NCBI GenBank assembly: GCA_037576215.1
Contig: JBANDB010000006.1
Location: 3,906,001 to 3,970,000 of the forward strand
Direction of reading: 5' to 3'
Source of the DNA: Armillaria gallica
Lineage: Eukaryota > Basidiomycota > Agaricomycetes > Agaricales > Physalacriaceae
DNA length: 64,000 nt
The first letter of the stretch is position 1. Each line of letters starts with the position of its first letter. This document shows, in pieces, positions 24,010-35,800 of this stretch. The notes beneath the pieces were generated by a model. It was not told where the DNA came from, made no database searches, and was given only the letters and a program-made list of their open reading frames with translations. The position numbers and the translations under genes were made by a program.

Positions 24010-24386
24010 TCGAGATGAAAGAAAATTAGCACGTGACAAACGCGTATCGAAAAGGGAAAGCCGGTTCGCCAGGCTAGGAACCGTCGGTAAGCATTTTCTA
24101 GAACAAAGACTACGACTATGATATCCAGGGCACATCCTTCTTTTGTTATCACTGATATATCAGGTCTGGCTTCTCCAATAATTGGACTGTCCTTGTTCTT
24201 TCCCGCCCCTATGTCACCAAAAAACAATAACCCGTCCAAAAGCAGACCGGGTTCTTTTGTTCTCCCTGGGCGTCTAGTTTCGTACTTTGTGGGTCCAAGG
24301 GTAGTTCATAAGCTACAACGCTGGGAAATTCACATACCATCTTTCTTCCTTCTTCCTCGTATCCACGCAGCGCGTACTCTTTAACA
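24010..24386. promoter_or_regulatory. Divergent intergenic region (RPA12-like / hypothetical)
   Basis: 377 bp between two divergent ATGs. It presumably holds both promoters. I see no specific motif. Confidence 0.4.
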
Positions 24387-25118
24387 ATGCCCCCATCCCT
24401 CCCCGCCCACCGCTTCGCCCGCCTCTCCAACACACTGCGCCACTCCAAGGCGCAGTACGAACACATCGCGGACTCCCACCGCGCCTCGGTGCGCCCCAAG
24501 CACAGCGCCCGGAAACGCGCCGCCTGCCTCCGCCTCACCGTCAACGTCCCCAAAGCCGTCAACTGTCCCCAGAAATACGTCTCGCTCATCCCCCTGCCTC
24601 TCATCGACGACTCGATCCACCCGGGGAGCCCCCTCGTCCACGCGGCGTCCGAGGCCATCTACCCACAGATTAGGCAGGAACGGATCGCGCCGATCGTCAT
24701 CCCTGCCCTAAATGACAGCTGCCGCTCGCGCTCCCCGTCCCCGGAGCTGACTTCGTGTTTCTCAGCGTGGTCCGACACCGATGCTGATGTGCCCAATTCG
24801 GACTCTTCTAGTGGCTCATTCGCGCTCATGACCCCCCCAGTCAGTCCGCCGTTTCCTTCCCCTTTGTCCCTGGAATCTGACAGTTTTACTTAGGACCATA
24901 AGGGATCTCCTATCGTGATATGCATTAAGCGTAAATCAATGTTGGATGAAGACTCTGATGATGAAGCTGAAGCTGCAGAGAAGCGCCCGAGGGTGAGTTT
25001 GTTTCCCCCCCTAGTTTCGTGTCGACGTCGTACTGAGAGTGGCTCTAGTACCTTCGAAAGAGCTGGTCTCGTCGTATCTAAACGCACCCTTTACGTTTCT
25101 TTCACGAAGACTTTTTGA
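24387..25118 (+). CDS. Hypothetical acidic, NLS-bearing protein with one 54-nt intron
   Basis: Exons 24387-24839 and 24894-25118 give 225 residues. The intron (24840-24893) has GTCAGT, a CTGAC branch site and TTACTTAG, and is a multiple of three. Without splicing, the frame stops at the TAG of the acceptor and yields 168 residues. The N-terminal part is basic and GC-rich (RFARLSNTLRHSK, KHSARKRAA), the middle is Ser/Pro-rich (SRSPSPEL, TPP, SDTDADV), and exon 2 carries ICIKRKSMLDEDSDDEAE and EKRPRV, which resemble a nuclear-localisation and acidic patch. I do not recognise a family. It is probably a nuclear protein, by inference only. Confidence 0.65.
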
Positions 25119-25567
25119 TACAATACCCACTTGCTAATATACCTACTTGCTGTCTTTTCGCTATGTTTTCTGTAGTAATACTGGTACCTTTCCCTTTACG
25201 AGTTCCCTTGGCATGTCGAAATTAGTGTACACTCAGGTCCAATCTATCCGTCAAATCTGCTTGCCGAAGTCACCGCTATGAATACGTTGATGTCATAACA
25301 GCAAATGCGTGGCGCAAGATAGATAACCGGACGTGGCGCAAGAAGAGGGTAATACAGACACTGCATTCTTGACAGCAACTTCAAAGCCATCAGTCATTTT
25401 TTCCCAAGGGAACCGCGCTTTGTTCAACAAAACTGTCTTCATATCATCCGAATCGGATTCCACTCGTCCTGTGCTGCCATGACCATCGCACCCCACCGAC
25501 TCGGACAATCTCCATCCAAAGTCCAAAGCAATCATGATAATTCCAATACACATACACAAATTTCATT
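25119..25567. other. Convergent intergenic region
   Basis: About 450 bp between the 3' ends of the hypothetical gene and the F-box-like gene. No gene is seen; terminators of both genes should lie here. Confidence 0.4.
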
Positions 25568-27013
25568 TCAAAAACCTCCAGCCTGAGTCTCGACTACGAC
25601 CAATCTTCCTTCTTTCATCATACGCGGGAACATCTCCTGTACGTCCACTCTCGTGACAGGAAACCTAGTGTCCGACTCGGGGGAGAACACCGCTCTGTAA
25701 GGCTGTCTCTGAATCTGCACGGACAGCTTGCCTAGGCGGGGCCACGAGGTGAATATCGCATCGAGGGCCTCCCACTTTTCGTAGAACGTGCGCACGTCTT
25801 CGAACAGGCAGAATTGGACGAGTTGGAGAGTGCAGGATTCGATGGAGATTTCGGTGGTGGATGGGACGGGGAAGGAGGCGATAAGCCAGTCAAGCCAGGA
25901 TCTGGGGGCGGGGTGTTCTTGGCTTGAGCGGGCTGTAGAGTGGATCTGAAAGTCGACAGAGAGGAGGGAGGTCGGGTCAACAAGGGTCGTAAGAGGCTCT
26001 ACGAAGCATGTTTAGTTTATGAATATTACAATTAGAAAGAACATACCACTTAGACAGACGTTCAACGCAAGATGCCGAAGAGTAGCCCTATTTCTCCTTA
26101 TGACCTCCTCAGTGGTATTCACTACACTGACGTCGCCCACGACGTAGCACATGCCGACATGTATCTGTATCCGGTGGAGGTTGTCAAAGTGGATCGATGA
26201 CTGGGAAGGGAACTCGCGGTTGAGAAGACGGAGGTACCAGAACTTGCCGCAGGATACGAGGAGCGAGTTGGGTGTGAGGGCAGGGACGCGGGGGTAGAGG
26301 GAGAGGTCGACGTGACTGCGACAGGTGATCATGCCTACGGAGAGGCTCGAGAGGTGGGGGCATTCGCAGAGCATCGTGAAGAGCTCGAGCGCCGAGCCAA
26401 ATGGCATAGAGAGGGTGCTGAGGGTCGGCCGTCGCAGCACGCTGATGAACGCGTCTCTGACGGTGTCGGGGCATGTGGTGAGTAAAGGATGCAGAAGGTA
26501 ATTGGTGAAAGAGAATCGTTCGACGTTAATGAGGCTTTCAAGAATAAAGGGCAGGTAGCGGTGCCATATCCTGGATATCCTGCTGACAATGAAGTTTGAG
26601 ATGATAGTAGAAAGAGAGGTATATCGCCAGTAGTCGCCGTGTATCTTGACTGAGAGTTCTTTGACGTTTCCGGCGAGATGGGGGGATGACTTGAATGCTT
26701 TGTACAAAGGCCGTATGTCGGGTGCTATCCTGACGGTCGGCTTGAAAGGCGGAAGATGCGACTTGGTCCGTACGTGCAGCGTTATCTCGAGCTTCCGCCA
26801 CAGATACTTTTGCACAATCGGCGTCCACCCAGAGCACACCACAGCACACGCCCTCAGCGCCTCCTCGTCGTCGCGCAGCTCCTCAAGCACGATGCACACA
26901 ATCTCTGCTGGCAGCTGCGAAACGATGAGCTCAAGCCAGGAACCAGGGGAAAGCACTCGCCTGTATAGTGGCCATGGGAGTGAAAGGTCAAAGAGTAAGG
27001 AATGATGGAGCAA
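25568..27013 (-). CDS. F-box-like protein
   Basis: Exon 1 (26047-27013) and exon 2 (25568-25998) are joined in phase 1 by a 48-nt intron (GTATGT...GTAG), giving 465 residues. An F-box-like start (SQLPAEIVCIVLEEL, about residues 32-46, then LRACAVVCSGWTPIVQKYLWRKL) is followed by irregular leucine-rich segments such as RPTLSTLSMPFGSALELFTML and CPHLSSLSVGM. Such proteins are substrate receptors of SCF ubiquitin ligases, and Agaricomycetes have hundreds of them. The first Met may be upstream of the true start, since the segment before the F-box (MLHHSLLFDLSLPW) is not typical. Target unknown. Confidence 0.75.
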
Positions 27014-27217
27014 TCAAGAAAAGACGGATTTCCATGCTGTCCATCTGCTCCGAACCCGATCTTTCAGAATCAGAAGCACGACCCTGATTGATGCTTTCCC
27101 CCTGCCAACGTCGGTGCCGGCGCCGTCTAGAGCCTTGTTTGCTGGGAAAGGTTAATGGTCGAGGTGGCGGTACATGGAGGAGGAGACAGGCAGGTCCAGA
27201 CCGCGGGACCCGGCGGC

Positions 27218-27609
27218 ATGGCTCTCCCATCATCCCTCTACCAGAGCCTCATCACCAAACTCGTCGTCGTTCTCGACCTCGTGCAACAGTCAGAGGGAAT
27301 TACAACGCCGCAAGCCAAGCAGGCTTTATTGCATGCGGTAAGCCGACCGACCGAACTATATTGCCCTGTTTTCTTCGCTGACGGCATTATTAGACCAACG
27401 ATTTTCGCAATGCCGTAGCGAATGCCAGGCGCCTCGCGCTGGATCTTCCGGGTGGCGAGCTTCTGGTGAGAGAGCAGGACGAGGTCATCGCCATGCTTAC
27501 CCAGCTTCGCGATGGGAAGAGGTTGGTGGCTCTTCCTTGGTGGAGGCTTGTGCGGTTTGCTCATTTATTTCGGCTAGGCGTCAGCTGCACCAGTTTTCTA
27601 CTTTTGTGA
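27218..27609 (+). CDS. Small protein, possibly Mediator subunit 9-like
   Basis: Exons 27218-27337 and 27394-27609 give 111 residues in phase 0. The first exon encodes MALPSSLYQSLITKLVVVLD and continues to TPQAKQALLHA. The second starts TNDFRNAVANARRLALDLPG and continues GELLVREQDEVIAML, then LRDGKR. The helical pattern with LPGGxLxVxEQ(D)xxIxxLxxLRxxK recalls the C-terminal coiled coil of Med9, which would place it in the Mediator middle module; this is a tentative likeness only. The last 25 residues look like read-through and may be replaced by another exon. An in-frame Met at 27155 is an alternative start. It is divergent from the F-box-like gene. Confidence 0.5.
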
Positions 27610-28127
27610 TGCCCGACAATATGGACTTGGATTCGGCCGCCTCGACGCCGTGAAGTGTATCTGTATCTCAGAGGTCTCCTTCTGTCAACATAAAGGCAAT
27701 CATACCTGATGCGTCCATCTCACGATAAGGGTGATTGATTATCCTCAGGTGGCGAACCCTCAAGCTAAAATATTCTACCACAACGACTAGCAAAAACTTG
27801 CACTCAAGCCCCCACCGTGGGTCTTTCGTCTAGACATCATTGCCACAACCTTCGCGGGAAGCCTGTCGACTTTTTGACCCCGGATTCCAAGATCATTAGT
27901 ATCCCTTCCCAGGCCACCCACTTGCAGTTCCGTCTTCTTGTTCTGAAGGCCCGCACTTACGCTGCGTGGCAACCTTGAGGCAACTCTACGTACCGGACTG
28001 TTGAATCATCGATTGTTATACACGTGACTTTCTGCGCCGCTTTTCTACTTTCCTTCTAGAGAGGAGTTTCCGCTCAAGACGCACTCTTTGATTACTAAAA
28101 TCATCATCTCCAGGCCCACTTCCCCTT

Positions 28128-28216
28128 CGTCTAGTCCAAATAATATATATTTTCTCCAACTCTGACCTGCTCAGCACTATATACTGGGTTCTCTGGATGT
28201 CGACCGAGAACTCACG
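28128..28216. repeat. Direct repeat D, copy 1 (partner 28466-28556)
   Basis: Both copies read TCCAAATAATAT-like sequence, CTGACCTGCTCAG, a GGGTTC block and GACCGAG(A/G)ACTCA in the same order, with scattered substitutions. A linked TACACGTG block also lies near both, at about 28018 and 28580. This looks like a local tandem duplication of roughly 340 bp. Confidence 0.7.
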
Positions 28217-28465
28217 CTTCACAAAGTTCATGAACTTATTGACGGCATATCTGGACGCAATAACCTCAGCTTCCCCCTGTCTATCTTGCATTCCATCATT
28301 GTCTACCGCGACTCAATGTGTGCCTACCAAGTGGGCTAAGGATCAATCTCTCAAGAAAAAGCATACCGTTCAAGAATCAGTATGGTGGGAATGAGTCATT
28401 TCCATTCGTTGACGGTGCTAAGTATGATTCAGGTCGCCTTTGCCCTCATCCTATTCGTTCGTGCT

Positions 28466-28556
28466 GAGAGTTCAAATAATATGTTTCCTCCAATCTGACC
28501 TGCTCAGTATTACATGATGGGTTCCCTTGCACGTTGACCGAGGACTCATGTAAAAC
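28466..28556. repeat. Direct repeat D, copy 2 (partner 28128-28216)
   Basis: The second copy of the local duplication, lying about 160 bp upstream of the start of the F-box/LRR-type gene. It may be part of that gene's 5' flank. Confidence 0.65.
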
Positions 28557-28719
28557 CATCGATGAGATGAGATTATGATACACGTGCCTTTCTAGTTATA
28601 GGCTTGACCGTACCTTTGCATTCTTCCATTTCTCGCGATGCGTTTGACATAAAGATCTTTGTCTCCGAATCAATAGACACGAGTCACTATCCCCAGAACC
28701 ACATCTTTCGCTCCAGTCC

Positions 28720-30332
28720 ATGGAAAGCGCTAGCAGTCCAACCAAAGACGTCTTGTACAATCCCGATTTACTCGGCATTATATGCCGGTTTATCAGAGAC
28801 CTCAACGTACGCAAATTCAAGTTCCTACCTATCGGCACATTGGGTACCAAAAGCCTCTGCGCCCTGGCTTTGACATGTCATGCTACTTGTGACACGGCTC
28901 TAGATTACCTCTGGCAGGACATAAGCGGGATGAAACCTTTATTGTCCATCTTCCCTCGTGCTATCTCACCTAGTAGCAATCTCCCATGGGTACGTCGTGA
29001 TCCTGCTTCACATCTAATCGTACTGACGGTTCATAGATAGCCCCCGATGCCATATCAGACGAAACATGGGCCCGATTCGACCGATACTCGAACCGTATCC
29101 ACTCTATTACTCTTGGTGCACGCTCGCGCGCATTGCACTCCCCAACTGTCTTCCTACGCCTTGCTGAGAAACAGGAACCCCTTCTTCCCAAATTGCAAAA
29201 ACTCACCGTTGATGTGGCTTTTGCTGCTGATCCCTCCGTGCTACTATTTTTGTCTAGTCCTCTGTTGGATGAGGTTAAGATGACTTGTCCTGAGTCAGCT
29301 GAGGCCGATATGGTCTCTATGTCTATATGGACAGTTGGTTGGAAAGCGCAAGGGCTTCGCTCATTGACCCTCGCCCGCCATTACCGGACTGGCCGAGGTG
29401 ATGATATGCCTCCCCCAGTATATCCATTCGGTAGCTTCTCCAATTTGCGCCAGCTGCGTAGATTGAACATCGAAACGCACTCGGTCAACCTCAGTTTTTT
29501 GGACCAGCTTTCTTCATTCCCTCACCTCGCAGAGCTCCAGGTTATCGTCGCTCAACCTGGAAAGTCCCAGAAACGCCTGGCGCAGATCGCACTCCCATCC
29601 TTGAAATCTCTGCATGTCGCAGCTCATATTTCATTGATGCCTAGCATTCTTAGACTGATTCGTCAGGGATCCTTGACGAGCTTGACTTATCGAAACTCGT
29701 CCGATAAGGATTTTTTTGATCTTGCAGATTCCCTGCAAGCCTTCCATGCAGAAATTGCTTCCCGATTTCCATCTCTTACAAGTCTGTCATTGGACTACTG
29801 CCCATACGGCCCGCACCACTCAGACTACTATGCTCCTGAGGATTCTGAGGAACATCGGGAATCTTTGCGGGCTGTCATAGACCCGCTCTATGACTTGTCC
29901 AAACTTCAGAAAATAATCTATCATGGTGTTCTCTGTATGGACAATGATGCAGTCGAACTTCGTCTCGCAACAAGCTGGCCGGAAATTAGATCACTTTGTA
30001 TTTCATCTCTCCTTGGAACGTCTCCGACATATGGAATCCTCGCCGTCCTAGCAAAACATTGTCCCCTTTTAACTGATCTTTCCATACCTATCACATTCCC
30101 CAAAAAAGATGAGCCGCTTCGGGATGACGGTGTGTTCTCTCATAGATTGCGCACCTTCTCTGCGTTCCCTGCGTCCGTCGACTGGAACGCGAGTATTGCC
30201 CATTATCTGGATAGGATGTTCCCTTTTCTCGTTTCGATTGGAGGTGATGAGGGATGGGATCGGGTTGGATCCATTATCTTGAAGGCTTGTCAGCCGGCGC
30301 GCCGGGATCAGCTACAGCGGTTGCGAGGATGA
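28720..30332 (+). CDS. F-box/LRR-type protein, paralogue 1
   Basis: Exon 1 (28720-28989) and exon 2 (29037-30332) give 521 residues. The N-terminus (VLYNPDLLGIICRFI, then LCALALTCHATCDTALDYLW and DISGMKPLL) is a divergent F-box of the Agaricomycete type. Leucine-rich segments follow (LRQLRRLNIETHSVNLSFLD, FPSLTSLSLDY, LLTDLSIPITF). The GTACGT...TTCATAG intron is at the same codon (NLPW|IAPD) as in the paralogue at 55353-56941 (RQW|ILPD), which supports the model. It is probably an SCF substrate receptor, with unknown target. Upstream in-frame Mets were not used because the paralogue begins at the equivalent place. Confidence 0.82.
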
Positions 30333-31210
30333 TGGCGTTGGGTGTGACCACTCACATGCGACCTATCGAAGAGAGGCGATAGTACACCATTCAAACCGGT
30401 TCTTGTGGTGGGTCAACCGTTGGCCCGTTGTACAGAGGCCACCAGACATGCTTGTGGAGAGGATGTCAGGGCCGACCGTTTAATTAAAATAAGGTTCCAT
30501 GTCGATCGAATGTTGCAGTCTGAATTACGGATCGTTTATGTATATCACTACGCGCTTGACTCAGGCTTTCGACAAACGGCAACTTGAAGGCTCCGAGTTG
30601 AAATCATCCGAACTGCAAGCGCTATCCGATTTCGGACCGTTGAATTGATACGATATGTGCGACCCGACACGTAGGAAGTTACTACGTCGGATTCATCAGC
30701 CGGTTCCGCGAGAACGGAGTTAGATAGTTATAGAGGTGAGCTCCCTCAGCCTCCCTGTCGGCGTATCCTCTTTTGGACTCACGTGGAATTGTCCTAACGT
30801 CACAGGCCTTGATGCAACCACGCCTTGAACCTCGCCAGGTCGAACATGACATGTATCTGTCCAACGCTACTCTAGGTCCGACTGGGATCTGTCAAAGTCT
30901 TGCGCCCAGGGAATCTATTGGTCTTGAGTTCATTTATTCCTAGAAATGAAAATTATCACGTTAACACTGAAAACTGGTGGGATGTCGGTATTGTATCATG
31001 TTGAATATCTGCCCTTCGTCCTGACTGTTGGCTTGTGTGATGCTCATCGGCGTTGGCGACCAAATATAGGATGAAATTTTCACGCTTGTCCGACGGGCCG
31101 TGTTCCTGATCCTGACGATGATCATGCAGTGGCCTGATATGGTCGAAGGACGACTGGTAACACCCCTTCAAGGGCCATAGAGTCACTGTTTTCCGCATCT
31201 CCGAGCAAGT
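30333..31210. other. Intergenic
   Basis: About 880 bp. No supported gene and no repeat that I can match within the window. Confidence 0.4.
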
Positions 31211-31495
31211 AGCTATTGACACTCTACGAGAAATCGTCTCTTCGTACTACCAGCGCGTCTACAAGCAGATAAAGCAGCCTCCTCCCAGTGGCCAATTCCA
31301 CTACTCCATTCTGGTCGATCCTCGTCGCCCATCCAAGCATCCAAGAAGAAGACGCCCTGCCAACATACTCCGGCATTGTGATCGTTGGGTCTGGGATGGC
31401 CGCTACTTGATGCGGACGGGTTGTTGGAGGTTGCGATGTTGGAAGCCAGAGATGCGTGTTCGGGGAGGGGGGGAGGGGGAGAGGGGAATAACGCG
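31211..31495 (+). pseudogene. N-terminal fragment of a DAO-type FAD oxidoreductase
   Basis: Translation in two frames gives IDTLREIVSSYYQRVYKQIK, then TPFWSI, then GIVIVGSGMAAT. These match in order the N-terminus of the broken gene at 53514-54804 (IDTLAEIVSSYRRVSKRIK, TPFWSIPV). GIVIVGSGMAA is a dinucleotide-binding GxGxxA motif, which points to a DAO-fold FAD-dependent oxidoreductase. A frameshift and a stop follow, and the sequence passes directly into transporter sequence at about 31497. Confidence 0.75.
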
Positions 31496-31496
31496 C

Positions 31497-32235
31497 CTCC
31501 TGGAAGACCGAAATTATAGGTCTATTCGTGACACTGATGACTGATCTAATGAACATCCTTTTCTTCCTCGTGTTCTTTGCTTCCAGCTGGTTCTACACAT
31601 GACGTCAATACCCGCTTCCCTTCTCTGGATCTATCTAATGGTTAATCGATGCTTTAATTCCATCCAGAATTCAGCGGCTTCAACGGCGCCATCTTCAACA
31701 TTTGGGCCCGAGCTTAAACAATGTCTGCTACTGGATCTCCCAATTATCGGGTCCATCCTCATTGGTCTCCTCCTCGTCCGAAAATGCATCAGTCGTCGTG
31801 TCCGCGCCTACACAGGATGGACCGTCCTCGTGTGGTTTTCTTGGTGCGATGTGGCAGACAGTAGCGTACTGGCTCATGGGTGCGATGTCGAATGATCCGT
31901 CAAAGCTGGTGTTCTTTGCTGGGTTCTACAAGTCGATCCAGTAGGCTGGGGCAGCTGGGATATGATGGCGTGCGGACGCTGTCCAGTTTCAGCACGTTTT
32001 CTCTGACACTTTACTGCAATGCCTCCTGATACATTGTAATGTTCATTTCGGAATGGGCTCTCCTTGTCAGAGGTCTTGTGTTTGCGTTACCTATGATTGT
32101 CCTACGTAAGTATCAAGGACCATACTGAGCTAGACGTCGAGACCATGTTAGTTCATCTGTCTTATGTCTCATGGCCTTGCTTCTAGCGCCCGGATGGATG
32201 ATAAAGCACATATACGTCCAATTCATGATGTCGCT
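31497..32235 (+). pseudogene. Broken UNC93-like transporter (3' part)
   Basis: Matches the C-terminal half of the gene at 9594-11546. Recognisable pieces are FFASSWFYT, NVCYWISQL, RRVRAYTGWTV, GAMWQTVAYWLMGAMSNDPS, FFAGFYKSIQ, then MFISEWALLVRGLVFALPM. It is cut by frameshifts and stops (T-stop after FFASSWFYT, a stop after YKSIQ) and lacks a segment before GAMWQT. It forms the head of the duplicated unit that continues into helicase copy 2. Confidence 0.8.
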
Positions 32236-32830
32236 GCCGAGATAAAAAGTACCCAGGCGTCACATTTTTGTTAAGGACACCTCATGAGTCATGACTGATG
32301 ACTTTATTCTACTAGTATTTACGTTTTCTTGCTTGTCCTCGTAACATGTGCCGATGAAAAAAAGAGCATCAACGTATTTTGGGCTCCTCATCTTTTCTCG
32401 TGGTTACCCGGTAGATCTGACTCAGGCTCTGCTGTAAATGAATTAAACGACAACAGGTGGCAGGAGTCCAGTCAAAACCCTCGCTCCCGATTAGGCAATT
32501 CGTTGGTTGAATTCAAATGGCGCGCTTCTTCAATACTTCAGCCTGTTCGGCCTGTTCACGCTTCGGTCACTAGCCTGAGACTTAGAGTTTCTTTCGATTT
32601 GTTCCTACACTCCACCTACTGGTCGCTTGCAGCCTGAGGTAGCCACTTTTCCGAAGCCGCTATGTGGATACTTATTGTCAGACACATCGTGGCTAAAGCA
32701 TGGAGCGTCCCTGAGTTCTACGCGTCTCGAGGTTATCTAGGCGCTCAAGTTGTTCCCGTGAGTGATTGCCTCTTGAACCTCACTCTGGGGTCTGAATTTG
32801 GCTTTATTGTGCGGGAAGTAGGCTTCCCTG

Positions 32831-32840
32831 TATATATAAA
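32831..32840 (+). promoter_or_regulatory. TATA box of helicase copy 2
   Basis: TATATATAAA ends 29 bp before the ATG at 32870 and is conserved with the other two copies. The region 32236-32830 is the duplicated promoter segment also found at 9000-9593. Confidence 0.55.
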
Positions 32841-32869
32841 CCAGAAATCACCTTGGCCATGATGCAACC

Positions 32870-35800
32870 ATGTCCCGCAAGCGCCTCTATCGCAGTGATC
32901 TCTTCAATCTGGAGAAGCTCACCTCGACGGATGCGCTTGAGTCTGCGTTGGAGGAGCTGCAAAGCATCCTCACAAAGGATAATTTCAAGCATGTTTTTCA
33001 AGAACTAATCGACAACGAGAGCCCGCACACTCTACTCTTGGTCTTGTCATGTAAGTTGGCATCGTCAAACTATCTGATAGTATATCAGGCTCTTACATCT
33101 TCACAGCCTTGAGTGAGACTACATCGTTAATCTCGTGGTTTCTGGAGTCCTTTCCCGCCGAAGCTGCAGACTACGATGCAACCGTTCACTGCAAGACTAT
33201 ATCTTGTCTATTTACTCAGCTTCTTTCCTCCCCTATTGTCGAAGACAAAGAACCATGTTCCCGGCATCACGAAATGGCTCAGATCACACCCGAGGTTTTG
33301 AAATATCTCCTCTCCTTCCTTCGTCCCGTCGATATCGGATCAGAGCATCATAACAAGAAGGGTAAGGTCGAACAGAGGATGCTTCGGCCATTCAAGCGAG
33401 AAGACGGCGCCAGAACTTTGGTCAAAAAGTATTTTGACGTTGATATGCCTGAAACCTCGAGCGAAGCATCCGCCCTCGTAGATCATGTTTTGCAAAGTCA
33501 AAAGGAAACGTTGAAGGTAAGTTTTGCTCTATCTGCATGTTATTCATTGAATATTGAGGTGTGTCTAGTTCTATCTAGAGCTACTCTGTCATCCTGGGGT
33601 ATCTATATCTCTCAAGGAAGATTGTATCACTTTTGTGTTCTCCATAGAGGATGAGAAGAACGCTTTGAGGTCTGCGGTTGAGCCATTTGTGTATCCGATC
33701 GTTCAGCCAATGAACTCGTATGTCCTCGTGCTCTTTCACGAAATGATGTTATGTTGATATCTATCAAGGGCGTTATACTTTGATACCGCCGAGGGCTTTG
33801 GAGAATGGATCGTCGTCGTATCCTCGGGCACTGACAAATTTTTGCGGAGCACCCACAAGAAAGATATTTCCACGTTCAACGTCACCGTGAAGAAGATAAA
33901 GTACGTGTCAGATCATACGGTGCATATCAAGCATTCTTATCAGAATACACTGCAGGGAACTCTCGTGCGGCCACTTCACTGACAACAATCAAAAGCGTTT
34001 GAGTGGAAGAGCAACTGAAGTTCCTGTCTTCGAGGCTAAAGTGTCTCGAAATCTTAGACTTGTCGTAGGAGATCTGTTTCTTGTCCAATCTCGGATATCG
34101 CTGACGCCGCCTTGCAGTATCAAATCGATATAATTCCGGAGGATTATGTACGTGCAGACGATTATTTGTAATACAGGCTACTGAACTGCCTTGACGCGTC
34201 GACAGAGCGAGCATCAAGGTGGGTCGTTGTTGGTACCTTTTTGATTGCTCCTCACAGTCTTGAAGCCATCAAAGTTTTTGGTATCTATACCCGCAATCCA
34301 ATCGACTATCGTCTCTGGAGTTCTATTGGTGATCAGCTTCGCAAAAAGGGAGCAGAAAATCAGAAGAGGTAGCATTTTCTCACTGTAGCGTGAATGTCTG
34401 TAGCCTAAACGTGATGTATAGATGTGCGGTTAGGAAACGCGCAGATCAAGCCTCAAAGGACACTTTCATTCCGGTGTTCTTCCCCCCACTACCTGAAGTA
34501 TCGCCTTCGGAGATTGAGAACTTGCTAGATTTACGTCCTGACGAAACGGCCCAGGTTGACTTGTCATTTTTCGTTCCTCTGAACCAAAAGCTGACTATTC
34601 CACTCAGGTTCATTCAAGACTAGTGTAAGTCATGTAGAGAGGAGTCGGGTTCCAGTCGCTAACCCCCTACTACAGTGTCGAGAAATACATCACGTTCTCG
34701 CAGGTATGTTTTCCTGGTACTTATCCGCCGACTAACGATTTAACCGTGAAATGTGCAGCCTTTTCTCAATAGTATGCACCTCTGTGATGCTGTCCGAAAA
34801 GCCAGACCTGATTCCTTTTGGTAGCCATCCTTAACGGTCGCAGAGAAGAAGCCATCGAATTGTTCCTCTGCGAAGGAGAAAGCAAAGATGCTTTGCGTCG
34901 TGCTCAAGAATGTATCCTCGAAGGGCTATGGCATGGGATATCTTTCGGCATGGACTCTCATGCTATTCGCTCAGATCCGACTTTGTCACGTCTGATGCAT
35001 TTTGCTTCACGGCTAGATGTGGCTTCTATGAACCAGATCAAAGCTGCGGAAGTAAGTGATGGCCTCATATCTTATTCGTTGTAACTTATAGTAACGTGTT
35101 TTCAGCTGTCCATGTTCATTGCCATCTCACAGGACCATGCATCTCGGCTGCGTGAACTGGGGCTAGAATTTCACAAGATGGGCCATAGTTCCGCAGCTTT
35201 GCTATGCCTTGACCAATACTTTTCTCGGGCCCTTCAAATTCAGAGTATGGCACTCATTGACGCAATCGAAGAGCTCGACCTGTTCTATATCTATGTGAAC
35301 CTACTCTCCGCTACAGTATACCAAACAGACCCGTGCGAAGACATAGCGACTGCCACGTTGTTCGGTATCCAACAGAAGGCGGACAACAAGTTTCTCGTGC
35401 CCCAGAACACATGGCTACACATGGCAGCTCTTGAACTTCGACTCAGGAGCGCGACCAGCAATTCTGACTTCATTCTATCAGCGCTGGAACTGCGTGGCTT
35501 ATTTTTCTGTGTTCTGGTAGATCATATCAAGCAGATGATCGACGCTGAAAACAACGAATGCGCGAGAAGCAAGGCTTTTCGGCCTTGCCTAGTTTTTGCT
35601 GTATCTGGGTTTTGTACACAGCCTGACTGTCCAGAAGCTCATGTATCGCCTTCTGTGATAGATGCTGGTTACTATAATATGCGCATACGCCTACACCTAC
35701 AGCAGATCTTGATCTTCCAATCACTCAGAGAGAATGTTCACGCCGACACGGAATACAGAGGAACGAAGTACGTTATCATTCCTGTTCTCCAGCTTCACAG

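Larger units (their letters stand above)
27610..28719. other. Intergenic, with a pair of direct repeats
   Basis: About 1.1 kb with no convincing gene. It contains a direct repeat of about 90 bp (listed separately). Open frames here are short, and those on the minus strand near 28016-28291 run through the repeat. Confidence 0.45.

Noticed and set aside
24209..24658. 149-codon frame on the minus strand opposite the hypothetical gene at 24387
   Set aside because: It is an antisense shadow of a GC-rich exon. The plus-strand reading has a well-formed intron and biased Ser/Pro composition; the minus reading has neither.
26646..27005. 119-codon plus-strand frame inside the F-box-like gene
   Set aside because: It is antisense to the F-box exon (SQLPAEIVCIVLEEL on the other strand), so it is a shadow.
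28016..28291. 91-codon minus-strand frame, very basic
   Set aside because: It runs across one copy of a local direct repeat, and the second copy of the repeat does not keep the frame.
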